Part shown: positions 43,209 through 51,674 of the stretch, piece after piece
Layout of the letters: every line of letters begins with the position of its first letter
Position numbering within the stretch: the first letter of the stretch is position 1
Source: Leptotrichia shahii
Lineage (GTDB): Bacteria; Fusobacteriota; Fusobacteriia; Fusobacteriales; Leptotrichiaceae
NCBI RefSeq assembly: GCF_008327825.1
Contig: NZ_AP019827.1
Span: 1,736,001 to 1,800,000 of the forward strand
Length of the DNA: 64,000 nt
Direction of reading: 5' to 3'
Position numbers and translations under genes: made by a program
The notes under the pieces: model-generated
Databases searched by the model: none
What the model saw: only the letters and a program-made list of their open reading frames with translations
Told to the model about the DNA's origin: nothing

Positions 43209-45011
43209 TTAAACTCCGTAAACTTTCATAAGTTCATCCATCTCTTTTTTTTCTTCCATTTCCTGAACTTTTTTTACAGATAATGCAATAGATTTTCTCT
43301 TTTCATTAATATCCGTGATTACAGCTTCAACTTTATCTCCAATTGAGAATTTTTCAGAAATATCCTTCAAAAATTCCTCTGTCAATTCTCTTTTTGGTAT
43401 AATTCCATTAAATCTGTCTGTTAATTTAACAAGTGCAAAATTTTCCTGAATTTCCACAATTTCAGTATTTACAATATTTCCCTTTTTATATTTTTCAGTG
43501 ACTTCCTTCCAAGGTGATTTTTCCAGCTGTTTAATACTTCCAGACAATTTTTTCTCAATTTTGTCAATTACTATTACTTTAAATTCAACTTCATCGCCAA
43601 CTTTATATTCCTTATGTTCTCTTCTATCCCAAGAAAATTCATTTTTGTGAATAAATACTTCTATTCCCTTTTCAAGCTCAACAAAAATTCCATAATCTTG
43701 AACATTCATAACTTTTCCCTTATATGATTTATCAAAGTCATAAGTTTCTTCAAGAACATCCCATTTATCATCAAGTAACGCTTTTGCACTTAAAGTAACT
43801 CTATTTTTCTCATCATTAAAGTCAACTACTTTAAATTTAATCAAATCTCCAGCTTTATATTTTGAAGTCAAATTAGATTCTCTCTTATATGATAAGTCAG
43901 AAACATGTAAAAGTCCATCAATATCTTTTTCAAGCGAGATTAGTAATCCAAAATCAAACACTTCTGTTATTGGCTTTTCAATAATATCTCCTACATGGTA
44001 TTTTTCCTTTACCGTATCCCAAGGATTTTCTGAAAGCTGTTTTACACTTAATTTAACATTTTTCTTTTCATTTTCAATTTGAATAATTTTTGCTGAAAAT
44101 TTATCTCCCACCTTATAATTTTTAAATTCTTTAGATCCATTATGCCAAGCAAGTTCCGAAACATGCACAAACCCAGAATTTCTATTAACAGTTACAACTA
44201 CTCCAAAATCAAGCACGTCCTTAACAACAGCCTCAACTACATCTCCAACATTATGACTATTTTCAAATTCAACCCAAGGATCCTCCGATAATTGTTTTAT
44301 ACTTAATTTTAATCTATTTTTTTCAACATCTTTCTCAATAATTTTAGCAGTTACTTCATCTCCAATTTTATATTTTTCATGTAAACTATCCACTTGATCC
44401 CAAGAAATTTCAGAAATATGAATAAATCCGCTCGTAACCCCTAAATCCAAAATAATTCCAAAGTCAAATATTTCCTTAACTTTTCCTACAACTACATCTC
44501 CAACATTAACACTTTCAAAGTATTTTTCCTCTTCAATTTTTATCAAATCAATTCTTGAAATAGTTATATTACTTTTATTTTTTTCTTTTATAATAAATTT
44601 AAATTTTTGTCCTGCATAATCTTTATCCTTTTCAAATCTAGCAAGAGAAAATGGTAAAAATGCCTCATTTTTTCCAATTCTTACAGTATATCCCCCTTTG
44701 ATTTTCTTAACAATTTCTCCTGTTACAATGTCATCAACATTAAATGATGCCAATTCTTTAGCCCTATCTAGCACAAATTTTGAAACAATGATATTATCCT
44801 CATCTTCTCTCAAAACTTTTACTTCAATTTTATCTCCAATTTCAAAGTCTTTAACTTCGCTAGCATAAATTCTTCCTTCTTTTTTTGCATTTAAATCAAG
44901 AAATCCGTAATCCATCTCTTTTCTTGTAATAATTCCTTCAACTACATCTCCAGATTTCTTTTCTTCAGGTAAATAATCCTCTAATAATGTCTCAAATTCT
45001 TTTTCGTTCAT
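43209..45011 (-). CDS. rpsA: 30S ribosomal protein S1 with seven S1 domains
   Basis: A protein of about 600 residues made of seven S1 RNA-binding repeats. Domains 3-6 are the most regular (VGDVVVGKVKEIFDFGIILD, VGDVVEAVVKDVLDFGVVVT) and end in similar linkers (SEDPWVEF, SENPWDTV, DDKWDVLEE, EKSPWKEV). It recruits mRNA to the ribosome. The frame extends to a TTG at 45035; the ATG at 45011 gives the usual MNEKEFETLLEDY start. A hairpin AGAACTG/CAGTTCT lies just before the ATG, so the start is less certain than the identity. Confidence 0.9.
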   Translation of the reverse strand: MNEKEFETLLEDYLPEEKKSGDVVEGIITRKEMDYGFLDLNAKKEGRIYASEVKDFEIGDKIEVKVLREDEDNIIVSKFVLDRAKELASFNVDDIVTGEIVKKIKGGYTVRIGKNEAFLPFSLARFEKDKDYAGQKFKFIIKEKNKSNITISRIDLIKIEEEKYFESVNVGDVVVGKVKEIFDFGIILDLGVTSGFIHISEISWDQVDSLHEKYKIGDEVTAKIIEKDVEKNRLKLSIKQLSEDPWVEFENSHNVGDVVEAVVKDVLDFGVVVTVNRNSGFVHVSELAWHNGSKEFKNYKVGDKFSAKIIQIENEKKNVKLSVKQLSENPWDTVKEKYHVGDIIEKPITEVFDFGLLISLEKDIDGLLHVSDLSYKRESNLTSKYKAGDLIKFKVVDFNDEKNRVTLSAKALLDDKWDVLEETYDFDKSYKGKVMNVQDYGIFVELEKGIEVFIHKNEFSWDRREHKEYKVGDEVEFKVIVIDKIEKKLSGSIKQLEKSPWKEVTEKYKKGNIVNTEIVEIQENFALVKLTDRFNGIIPKRELTEEFLKDISEKFSIGDKVEAVITDINEKRKSIALSVKKVQEMEEKKEMDELMKVYGV

Positions 45012-45062
45012 TTTGTACTTCAGAACTGCCTGCAAAAGCCAGTTCTTCTCCCTTCTTTATAT

Positions 45063-45383
45063 TTATTCAAAAAATTTATTAACTTCTATTAATTGTCTTA
45101 ATTCTTCCAGCAACTTCTCCTCTTCTTCTGGATTTTCTCCATTTTCTGCAATTGCCCTAAGTTTTAATTTTTCTCCTTTTTCAGCTCCAAGCATCATAAC
45201 TCCAAATACATTTTTACCATCAATTTTTTCATTTTCTTCCTTGTTATCTTTTGTTTGCTTATTTTCCAAAACTTTTTCTATTTCCAAAGCCACATTATAC
45301 TTTTTTGCAATATTGACAATCTGTCCTGATGGTCGTGCATGGACTCCCTGTTCGTTTTTTATCTCTACAATGATTTCCTTCAT
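45063..45383 (-). CDS. HPr-like phosphocarrier protein lacking the regulatory serine
   Basis: A 106-residue HPr-fold protein. GVHARPSGQ holds the phosphorylatable His15. The region equal to Ser46 of HPr reads GKNVFGVMMLGAEKGEKL, with Asn58 in place of the serine. About 15 extra charged residues (ENKQTKDNKEENEKI) are inserted before it; HPr is usually about 88 residues. It can probably take phosphate from enzyme I but not from HPr kinase. It lies 52 bases before the rpsA ATG and likely shares its transcript. An AAAGGAA site precedes the ATG. Confidence 0.8.
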   Translation of the reverse strand: MKEIIVEIKNEQGVHARPSGQIVNIAKKYNVALEIEKVLENKQTKDNKEENEKIDGKNVFGVMMLGAEKGEKLKLRAIAENGENPEEEEKLLEELRQLIEVNKFFE

Positions 45384-45404
45384 AGCTTTCCTTTCCTGAT
45401 TTTT

Positions 45405-45842
45405 CTAGTTTTTATTTGTTTTGTAAATCCCTTCTGCACGTCTTCTAGTAGCAGTTTTAGAATGCCAGGTGTCTTCCAAAATAAGTGAATCTCTAAATGG
45501 AGTTTTAGAAACTTGCTGTTTCATATAATTTAAAAACATACATCTGGAAGAATGATGATTGTCAAGCGTAATACAAGAAGCAAAGTGTATAGCCACTTCT
45601 TCAGGCGTAATCTTCCCTTCTTTTTTCAAACATTTATTTACATTTGACAAAAGAGAATTAACTCCTTTCCCATTACATCCTCCACACTGAAACATCAAAA
45701 CTCTCATATCCTGCTCCATTGGATATTTTAAAAATCCACCACTTCTCTCGTAAAATGACTGGCTGCAATGATATCCGCTGCAACGTCTTTTTGCAATTTC
45801 ACATTGAATTATTACAACCAGTTTAATTTTTGATAAATCCAT
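45405..45842 (-). CDS. CGGC domain protein
   Basis: A 145-residue protein with cysteines in QCEIAKRRCSGYHC, the diagnostic FQCGGCNGKG, and FASCITLDNHHSSRC. These are the putative metal-binding positions of the CGGC domain, whose function is unknown. GAGGTGG precedes the ATG. It is followed by the HPr-like gene after a 21-base gap, so the two probably form an operon with rpsA. Confidence 0.85.
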   Translation of the reverse strand: MDLSKIKLVVIIQCEIAKRRCSGYHCSQSFYERSGGFLKYPMEQDMRVLMFQCGGCNGKGVNSLLSNVNKCLKKEGKITPEEVAIHFASCITLDNHHSSRCMFLNYMKQQVSKTPFRDSLILEDTWHSKTATRRRAEGIYKTNKN

Positions 45843-45984
45843 AACACCACCTCAAAATATATTTGAAACTCTTAAAACCTATTTAAATAATATCATTTAT
45901 TAGATTAAAAATCAATATTTATCTAATTTTTTTCTGTAAAAATAAAAATTAAATATTAAGTCTATTTAGTAATTTTTTTATATA

Positions 45985-46016
45985 GTAAAAAAGAGAGACA
46001 TAACTAAATGTCTCCC
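45985..46016 (-). terminator. Terminator of the OmpA-family gene
   Basis: GAGACAT and ATGTCTC (45995-46001 with 46008-46014) form the stem; on the minus strand TCTCTTTTTTAC follows. Confidence 0.75.
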
Positions 46017-46051
46017 CCAAAATTTATATTTTAAACCTTTTATTTTAAAGA

Positions 46052-47146
46052 TTATTGATTAATGAATTTTACGTTAGTGAAGTCAACGTTTTGGAAGAAT
46101 AATTCAACTCTTCTGTTGTTGTATCTTCCTTCAACTGTATCATTAGTGTCAGCTGGGTTGCTTTCTCCTTGACCAGTAATTGTTCCGTAAGAAATAGAGT
46201 TTTTCAATCCATAGTCTCTTAATAATCTAGCTACGTTTTGTGCTCTTGCTACTGATAATTTTTGGTTATAAGCATCTGATCCAGTTGAATCTGTATGTCC
46301 AACGAAATCAATTGATCCACCATCAGCAAATTGGTTAATTACACCTGCAATAGTTCTCAAGTCAGCAGCTTCACCTTCGTTAGGTACTCTACCGTCTACT
46401 TTAAATCCTCTAATTACACATTTTTTTGTATCAGTTTCACAACTAAATGGTAATACTGCAGTATTTGGTTTAACAATTGGTGCTGGTTCTGGAGCTGGCA
46501 CTGGAGTTGGTACAGGTACTGTAACAGTTTGAGTTATGATTTTAGGTGATCTGTCATTTTTCAATTGTCCAAATCTATATCCTACTCTAACTCCTACTGC
46601 ATCATTATAATTTCTTGATCTTTCAGTATTTCCTAAAGCATCAGATGTTTTAACTTTAACTCCTGATCTTTCGTAAATAGCTTCTAATGAAACTGGTCCA
46701 AATTCAGTACCAATTCCTGCTGCAGTATATAATCCACCTTTAACTTTACCATCTACATTTTTAGTTTCGTGAGCAAAGTTATATCCTGCTCTTCCTAATA
46801 CGTATAAAGCATCATTACCATTGTTAGTTGTGATTAAGTTAAATTTACCTAATGCATAAACTGGAACACTTCTCATTAATTTAGCTTTATCATCTTTTCT
46901 TATTAATTTTCCAGAATGAGATGATAATTTATATTCTGTTCCTAATCCCCATTCAAATTCACCTTGGTTATCAACAATATATTCTAAACCAAGAGTTGGT
47001 CCATTCTTAAGTTTGTAATCATTACTAAATTCGCTTGATCCTGCTTTAAATTTTCTGTAGAAATCATATCCACTTTTAATTTGTATTTCAGATGCTACTG
47101 CATTTAAAGCCAATAAAGCTGTTCCTAAAATAATTAACTTTTTCAT
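46052..47146 (-). CDS. OmpA-family outer membrane protein
   Basis: A 364-residue protein. After a signal peptide (MKKLIILGTALLALNAVAS), about 180 residues form an eight-stranded barrel-like domain rich in alternating aromatic residues (EWGLGTEYKLSS, YVLGRAGYNFAH, DAVGVRVGYRFG). A Pro/Val linker (VPVPTPVPAPEPAP) leads to an OmpA peptidoglycan-binding domain: FVGHTDSTGSDAYNQKLS, ARAQNVARLL, GQGESNP and NNRRVEL. It anchors the outer membrane to peptidoglycan. A strong promoter and a GGGAGGA site suggest high expression. Confidence 0.92.
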   Translation of the reverse strand: MKKLIILGTALLALNAVASEIQIKSGYDFYRKFKAGSSEFSNDYKLKNGPTLGLEYIVDNQGEFEWGLGTEYKLSSHSGKLIRKDDKAKLMRSVPVYALGKFNLITTNNGNDALYVLGRAGYNFAHETKNVDGKVKGGLYTAAGIGTEFGPVSLEAIYERSGVKVKTSDALGNTERSRNYNDAVGVRVGYRFGQLKNDRSPKIITQTVTVPVPTPVPAPEPAPIVKPNTAVLPFSCETDTKKCVIRGFKVDGRVPNEGEAADLRTIAGVINQFADGGSIDFVGHTDSTGSDAYNQKLSVARAQNVARLLRDYGLKNSISYGTITGQGESNPADTNDTVEGRYNNRRVELFFQNVDFTNVKFINQ

Positions 47147-47217
47147 TTTAATTCCTCCCGAAATTTTATTTTCTAAATTTTTTAAATTAGCACTTCTTTC
47201 TCCTAATCCTCTCTTAG

Positions 47218-47246
47218 ATTATACAACATTTTAAAAGAAAAATCAA
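47218..47246 (-). promoter_or_regulatory. Promoter of the OmpA-family gene
   Basis: On the minus strand TTGATT (47241-47246) and TATAAT (47218-47223) are 17 bases apart; the leader is about 65 bases. The rest of 47247-47502 shows no gene. Confidence 0.75.
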
Positions 47247-47502
47247 TGCTTTAGCTAAAATTAAATCTTCTAACTAAATTTTTATTTACAATTTATGATA
47301 TCATTTTTTTAATAAAAAGTCAATAAAAAAATCAATAATATTTTCCTTCAGCCTTTATATTTAGTACATCTCTTCACTACAAAACACTAATTTATCCTGA
47401 CTTATTAGTCATTTAGAATTTTAAACTCTCTGACGATAAAACAATCGAAACTAAACAATTTCTAGCATTTTTAATATTTTATATAGGAATCGAAAATTCA
47501 AA

Positions 47503-49539
47503 TTATAAATTTATCATTTTATCAATAGAATTTTCTAGTTTTTTCAATAATGCGATACGATTATTTTTTAATTTTTCATCATCAGCATTAATAATTACAT
47601 TATCAAAAAATTGATTAATTGTATCGGCATTATTTAACAATGTTTCAATATAACTTGAAAAATCTTTATTTTCCATACTTTCCAATTGATTCGCAAAATT
47701 ATACAATGCCTTTTCTTCATCCAATTCAAATAATGTACTGTCAATATTTAGATTTTCATTTTTTTCATCTTTAACAATATTTTTTACACGTTTCAAAAGA
47801 TTAATTAAAATCTCAAAGTTTTCAGTTTGTGATAATTTTAGAAGTTCAGACAATTTTTTATCAAGTTCCACAATATTGCTTTCAAGATTTATCTCATAGT
47901 TTATAAGATCTTTTTTATATTTTTCAGAAAGTACATTAATTATTCTTTGCTTAAAGAATTCTGTCACGTCTTTTACAACATCTTTTTCCAGCACTTTTTT
48001 ATCACTCGAAAAAATTTCATAAGACTTCTCAATTAATTCTTTATAGTCAAAGGATAATTTTGAATTTAATACAACTTGGATAATTCCTTGCGTTGCACGT
48101 CTTAATGCATAAGGATCTTTAGAACTTGTCGGTTTTAATCCAACTGAAAAACATCCAATTATTGTATCCATCTTATCAGCTATTCCAGCAATGGCACCTT
48201 CCATAGTTGTAGGTAGTTCATCTCCTTGATAACGTGGCAAATAATGTTCAAAAATTCCAAGTACTACATCTTTCTCTTCGCCTTGCTCTTCAGCGTAAAC
48301 TGAACCCATAAATCCTTGTAATTTTGTAAATTCCTTTTCTCCAATTACATTTGAAACAAGATCCGCTTTTGCTAAATCCACAGTTCTTATGATATTTTCC
48401 TTCTTATCACTCAAATTTAACTCTGAAATCAGATATTCAGCAATTTTCTCACTTCTTTTAACTTTTTCAAAAATTGTTCCCATATCCTTCTGGAAAGTAA
48501 CTTCCTTCAATTTTTCCACATTATCTGCAAATTTATTTTTCAAATCCTCATCAAAGAAGAATTTCGCGTCAGCAAGTCTTGGCTCTACAACCTTTTCATT
48601 CCCTTTTTTCACAGTTTCCGAATATTCAGGCGCATTTCTTATAACAATAAATTTATTAGATAATCTATCATCTTTATCTTTTACTGGAAAATATCTTTGA
48701 TGAGTTTCCAATGTAATCGTGATAATATCTTCAGGAAGCTGCAAATAATCCCTGCTAAATTCACCTTTTATTGCATAAGGATATTCTACCACATTAACCA
48801 CTTCATCCAATAAATATTTATTGATTATAGCAGTATCTCCATCCTTTTCACCATTTTCCCTTATGCTTTTCAAAATTTCCTCTCTTCTTTTTTCACCATC
48901 TACAACAACAAAATTTTCAAGCAATATTTTCTCATAGTCAAGCGGATTGTTAATTTCAATGTCCTGAGAAGCAAAATATCTCATTCCACGAGTCTTATTC
49001 CCACCTTTTAGACCTTCAAACTCAAAAGGCAAAATTTCTCCATTATCAAACAAAGTTACAAACCATTTAATCGGTCTTACAAATCTAAATGTTCTGTCCG
49101 CCCATTTCATTGACTTTTCAAACTCTATTTTCTTTATCGCATTTTTCAATATTTCAGGCAAAATCTCCTTAGTATTCTTTCCTGCAATAAATTTTTCAAT
49201 CGAAATATATTTTCCTTTTTCATTTTCAATAATCTTTATATCATCAATCGTAGCACCTTGCGATTTCACAAAACCTTCTCCAGCTTTTGTAAGTTGACCC
49301 TCCTTATAAGCAATCTCAACCGAAGGCCCTACGCTTTTTTTATCCAAATCATCCTGTTTTTCAGCCAAATCCTTTATAATCGCAGTAACTCTTCTAGGCG
49401 TACTAAACGATTCAATTTCTGAAAACTTGATTCTTTCAGCCTTTAACTCATTTTCTATTATTTTTTTCAGATCTTTCTCCGCCTTATCCACATATCGTGC
49501 AGGCAATTCTTCCAATCCTATTTCAAAAAGAAAATTCAT
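47503..49539 (-). CDS. glyS: Glycyl-tRNA synthetase beta subunit
   Basis: A 678-residue subunit, normal family length. NFLFEIGLEELPARY, FSTPRRVTAII, GPSVEIAYKEG, IKWFVTLFDNG, RGMRYFA, RNAPEYSETVKKGNEKVVEP and ALRRATQGIIQ are characteristic. The C-terminal part has the anticodon-binding helices. It pairs with GlyQ to form the tetrameric synthetase. AAAGGAGAG precedes the ATG. It follows glyQ on the same strand with a 134-base gap. Confidence 0.96.
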   Translation of the reverse strand: MNFLFEIGLEELPARYVDKAEKDLKKIIENELKAERIKFSEIESFSTPRRVTAIIKDLAEKQDDLDKKSVGPSVEIAYKEGQLTKAGEGFVKSQGATIDDIKIIENEKGKYISIEKFIAGKNTKEILPEILKNAIKKIEFEKSMKWADRTFRFVRPIKWFVTLFDNGEILPFEFEGLKGGNKTRGMRYFASQDIEINNPLDYEKILLENFVVVDGEKRREEILKSIRENGEKDGDTAIINKYLLDEVVNVVEYPYAIKGEFSRDYLQLPEDIITITLETHQRYFPVKDKDDRLSNKFIVIRNAPEYSETVKKGNEKVVEPRLADAKFFFDEDLKNKFADNVEKLKEVTFQKDMGTIFEKVKRSEKIAEYLISELNLSDKKENIIRTVDLAKADLVSNVIGEKEFTKLQGFMGSVYAEEQGEEKDVVLGIFEHYLPRYQGDELPTTMEGAIAGIADKMDTIIGCFSVGLKPTSSKDPYALRRATQGIIQVVLNSKLSFDYKELIEKSYEIFSSDKKVLEKDVVKDVTEFFKQRIINVLSEKYKKDLINYEINLESNIVELDKKLSELLKLSQTENFEILINLLKRVKNIVKDEKNENLNIDSTLFELDEEKALYNFANQLESMENKDFSSYIETLLNNADTINQFFDNVIINADDEKLKNNRIALLKKLENSIDKMINL

Positions 49540-49673
49540 AATTAATTCTCTCCTTTACAAATTTACATTTTTTTTAACTATTTTTTCTCTAAATAATATC
49601 TATAATATTATATTTTTTAAGAAATTTTTCTTTAGTAATTAAATATTTGTTTTACTGAAAAAATATTTCCCAT

Positions 49674-50546
49674 TTACTTTTTATTCAGCAATGGGAATCC
49701 CAATTTCTCCCTTGCCTCCACAAATTTCTCTGCACACTTCTTAGCCAAATCTCTAATTCTTAAAATATAGGACATTCTTTCTGTGGTACTGATTGCTCCT
49801 CTTGCGTCAAGGTTATTGAATGTGTGTGAGCATTTTAGAACATATTCGTAGGCTGGGAATACTAAGTCGTTGTTTAGGCAGTTTTGGGCTTCCTTTTCGT
49901 ACATATCAAAAAGTTGGAAGTGCATTGGAACGTCTGCTACTTCAAAGCTGTATTTTGACAATTCATACTCAAACTGAAATCTTCTTTCTCCGTATTTTAC
50001 ACCTTTTGTCCATTCTAAATCTTTTACATCGTCCTTATTTTGCAAATAAAGTGCGATTCTTTCAAGTCCGTAAGTTATTTCAGATGGAACAATGTCAACT
50101 TCCAGTCCTCCAACTTGCTGGAAATATGTAAACTGTGTAATTTCCATTCCATCCAGCCAAACTTCCCATCCTAATCCCCACGCTCCAAGTGTAGGGCTTT
50201 CCCAGTTATCTTCCACAAATCTTATGTCATGTTCCTTAGGATTAATTCCTAATGCCACCAAACTTTCTAAGTAAAGTTCCTGAATATTTTCTGGCGATGG
50301 TTTCATAATTACCTGAAACTGATGATGTTGATACACTCTGTTGGGATTTTCACCGTATCTTCCATCTTTTGGACGACGTGATGGCTCAACATAGGCAACA
50401 TTCCAAGGTTCAGGACCCAGTGACATTAAAAAAGTGTCTGGATTAAACGTTCCCGCACCTGTTTCAATATCGTACGGATTTGATATTATACATCCTTTAT
50501 CTCCCCAAAACTTTTGAAGAGTTAATATAATTTCCTGAAAAGTCAT
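49674..50546 (-). CDS. glyQ: Glycyl-tRNA synthetase alpha subunit
   Basis: A 290-residue class II synthetase subunit with [57 protein letters not shown] and [20 protein letters not shown]. It carries the catalytic core; glyS follows. AAAGGATAG precedes the ATG. No T-box motif is visible upstream, although 650 bases of non-coding DNA lie there. Confidence 0.97.
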   Translation of the reverse strand: MTFQEIILTLQKFWGDKGCIISNPYDIETGAGTFNPDTFLMSLGPEPWNVAYVEPSRRPKDGRYGENPNRVYQHHQFQVIMKPSPENIQELYLESLVALGINPKEHDIRFVEDNWESPTLGAWGLGWEVWLDGMEITQFTYFQQVGGLEVDIVPSEITYGLERIALYLQNKDDVKDLEWTKGVKYGERRFQFEYELSKYSFEVADVPMHFQLFDMYEKEAQNCLNNDLVFPAYEYVLKCSHTFNNLDARGAISTTERMSYILRIRDLAKKCAEKFVEAREKLGFPLLNKK

Positions 50547-50704
50547 TTCTCTCTATCCTTTCTCTATTTTTCCTATTTTTCTATCTAAAATATCTTTACT
50601 AAATTAAATCTGCTCATAATACATTAATCTTACTAAATTTTCATTTTAGATTATTTTGATTAATAATTATTACTCTTATTTTATTTATTTTAGTTTTTTG
50701 ACGC

Positions 50705-50728
50705 AGAGGTATCAAACGCCATACCTCC
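50705..50728 (-). repeat. Hairpin related to hairpin 2 of the two-hairpin element, copy C
   Basis: On the minus strand GAGGTAT and ATACCTC form a 7-bp stem (50721-50727 with 50706-50712) around an 8-base loop GGCGTTTG, one base different from the GGCGATTG loop of copy B. The upstream linker of copies A and B is not present. Confidence 0.4.
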
Positions 50729-51000
50729 CTTTTCGCAATAACAATTATTTTAACATCTTTAACTGATTATCACTTAAAAGTTATGGCGAAAGTTCTACGA
50801 ACTACTCCCGCTTTACGCAAAACTTTCTTATAAAAGAAAAATAGAACTCGCTTTTGAATAAAAGTTATTTTAATCTAAATAACTTTATTTAATTTAAAGT
50901 GTTTTCCAAAAGCTCAAATAACTATTTTTCTTCTAACAAAATTTTGCTTGGAAATTCATTTAACCAAATTGCCTTTGTATAATTAAATAAAAATTGTCGT

Positions 51001-51123
51001 GATTTTTTGGAAATGAAAACGACTGTTTGAGCGAAGTTTTACGTAGCAAGTTTCGTTTTTGTTTTCAAAAAATGCTTAGACAAGCCAGGGTTGCAAGGGA
51101 AATGGCGATTGATTTCCCTTGCT
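51001..51123 (+). ncRNA. Two-hairpin structured element, copy B
   Basis: Hairpin 1: ATTTTTTG and AAAACGA (51002-51021) pair with TCGTTTTTG and CAAAAAAT (51053-51072), enclosing ACTGTTTGAG. Linker: TAGACAAGCCAGGGTTG. Hairpin 2: GCAAGGGAAAT (51093-51103) and ATTTCCCTTGC (51112-51122) form a perfect 11-bp stem around GGCGATTG. It shares loops and linker, but not stem bases, with copy A at 39345-39475. Lies between lspA and glyQ on the strand opposite to both. Confidence 0.5.
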
Positions 51124-51195
51124 TTCAAAAAAATAAAAAATATAAAAATACAGGGATAACATTTATTAACAAAATTCATTTTATAAAATTACTTT

Positions 51196-51654
51196 TTATT
51201 TTTTAAAATATTTTCTCGCCAAATAATCAATTATAATAATATAAATTCCAATATGCACATACATATCTGCTACATTGAATACGAAAACCCAAATTCCTCG
51301 AAAATCTATCATGTCAATCACATATCCCCGAAAAATTCTGTCAATCATATTTCCCATAGCTCCTGCGGCAACTACTGCTGCTCCTATTTTTGTCCATTTG
51401 CTATAGTTCTTAAAATTTTTGTATTCTGCAGCAATTACGTATACAATTAAAACTGCACTTGCTATTGTAAATAAATTGATTTTTCCTTGCAATAGACCAA
51501 AAACTCCGCCATGATTTTCAACATAAGTCAAATGAAAAAATCTTTTTATTAATGGTATTGAAAAACCTTGCGTTCCACCTGCTATGTTGTACATTAACTG
51601 CTTTGTAATCTGATCTAATGCAGCTAAAACCAAAATAATAATTATATAAGGCAT
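51196..51654 (-). CDS. lspA: Lipoprotein signal peptidase
   Basis: A protein of about 152 residues with four membrane helices that cleaves prolipoproteins at the lipobox. The catalytic aspartates lie in AMGNMIDRIFRGYVIDMID and FNVADMYVHIG; the N-terminal ALDQITKQ and HLTYVENHGGVFGLL are also conserved. The frame runs back to 51714 inside ileS, but GAGGAGA lies 5 bases before the ATG at 51654, so that is the start. It follows ileS by 20 bases. It serves the many lipoproteins in this window. Confidence 0.94.
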   Translation of the reverse strand: MPYIIIILVLAALDQITKQLMYNIAGGTQGFSIPLIKRFFHLTYVENHGGVFGLLQGKINLFTIASAVLIVYVIAAEYKNFKNYSKWTKIGAAVVAAGAMGNMIDRIFRGYVIDMIDFRGIWVFVFNVADMYVHIGIYIIIIDYLARKYFKK

Positions 51655-51674
51655 TCTTTTCTCCTCACATTTTT

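Larger units (their letters stand above)
50547..51195. other. Long intergenic region with several hairpin repeats
   Basis: No coding frame was found in these 649 bases. It holds hairpin copy C at 50705-50728, a second hairpin pair at 50785-50827 (GGCGAAAGTT/AAAACTTTC) and the two-hairpin element copy B at 51001-51123. The high repeat density compared with the rest of the housekeeping region suggests accumulated small elements. Confidence 0.55.

Noticed and set aside
50547-51195. T-box or other riboswitch upstream of glyQ
   Set aside because: The conserved T-box antiterminator sequence (AGGGTGGNACCGCG type) is absent on the minus strand; the structures seen are repeats, some on the opposite strand.
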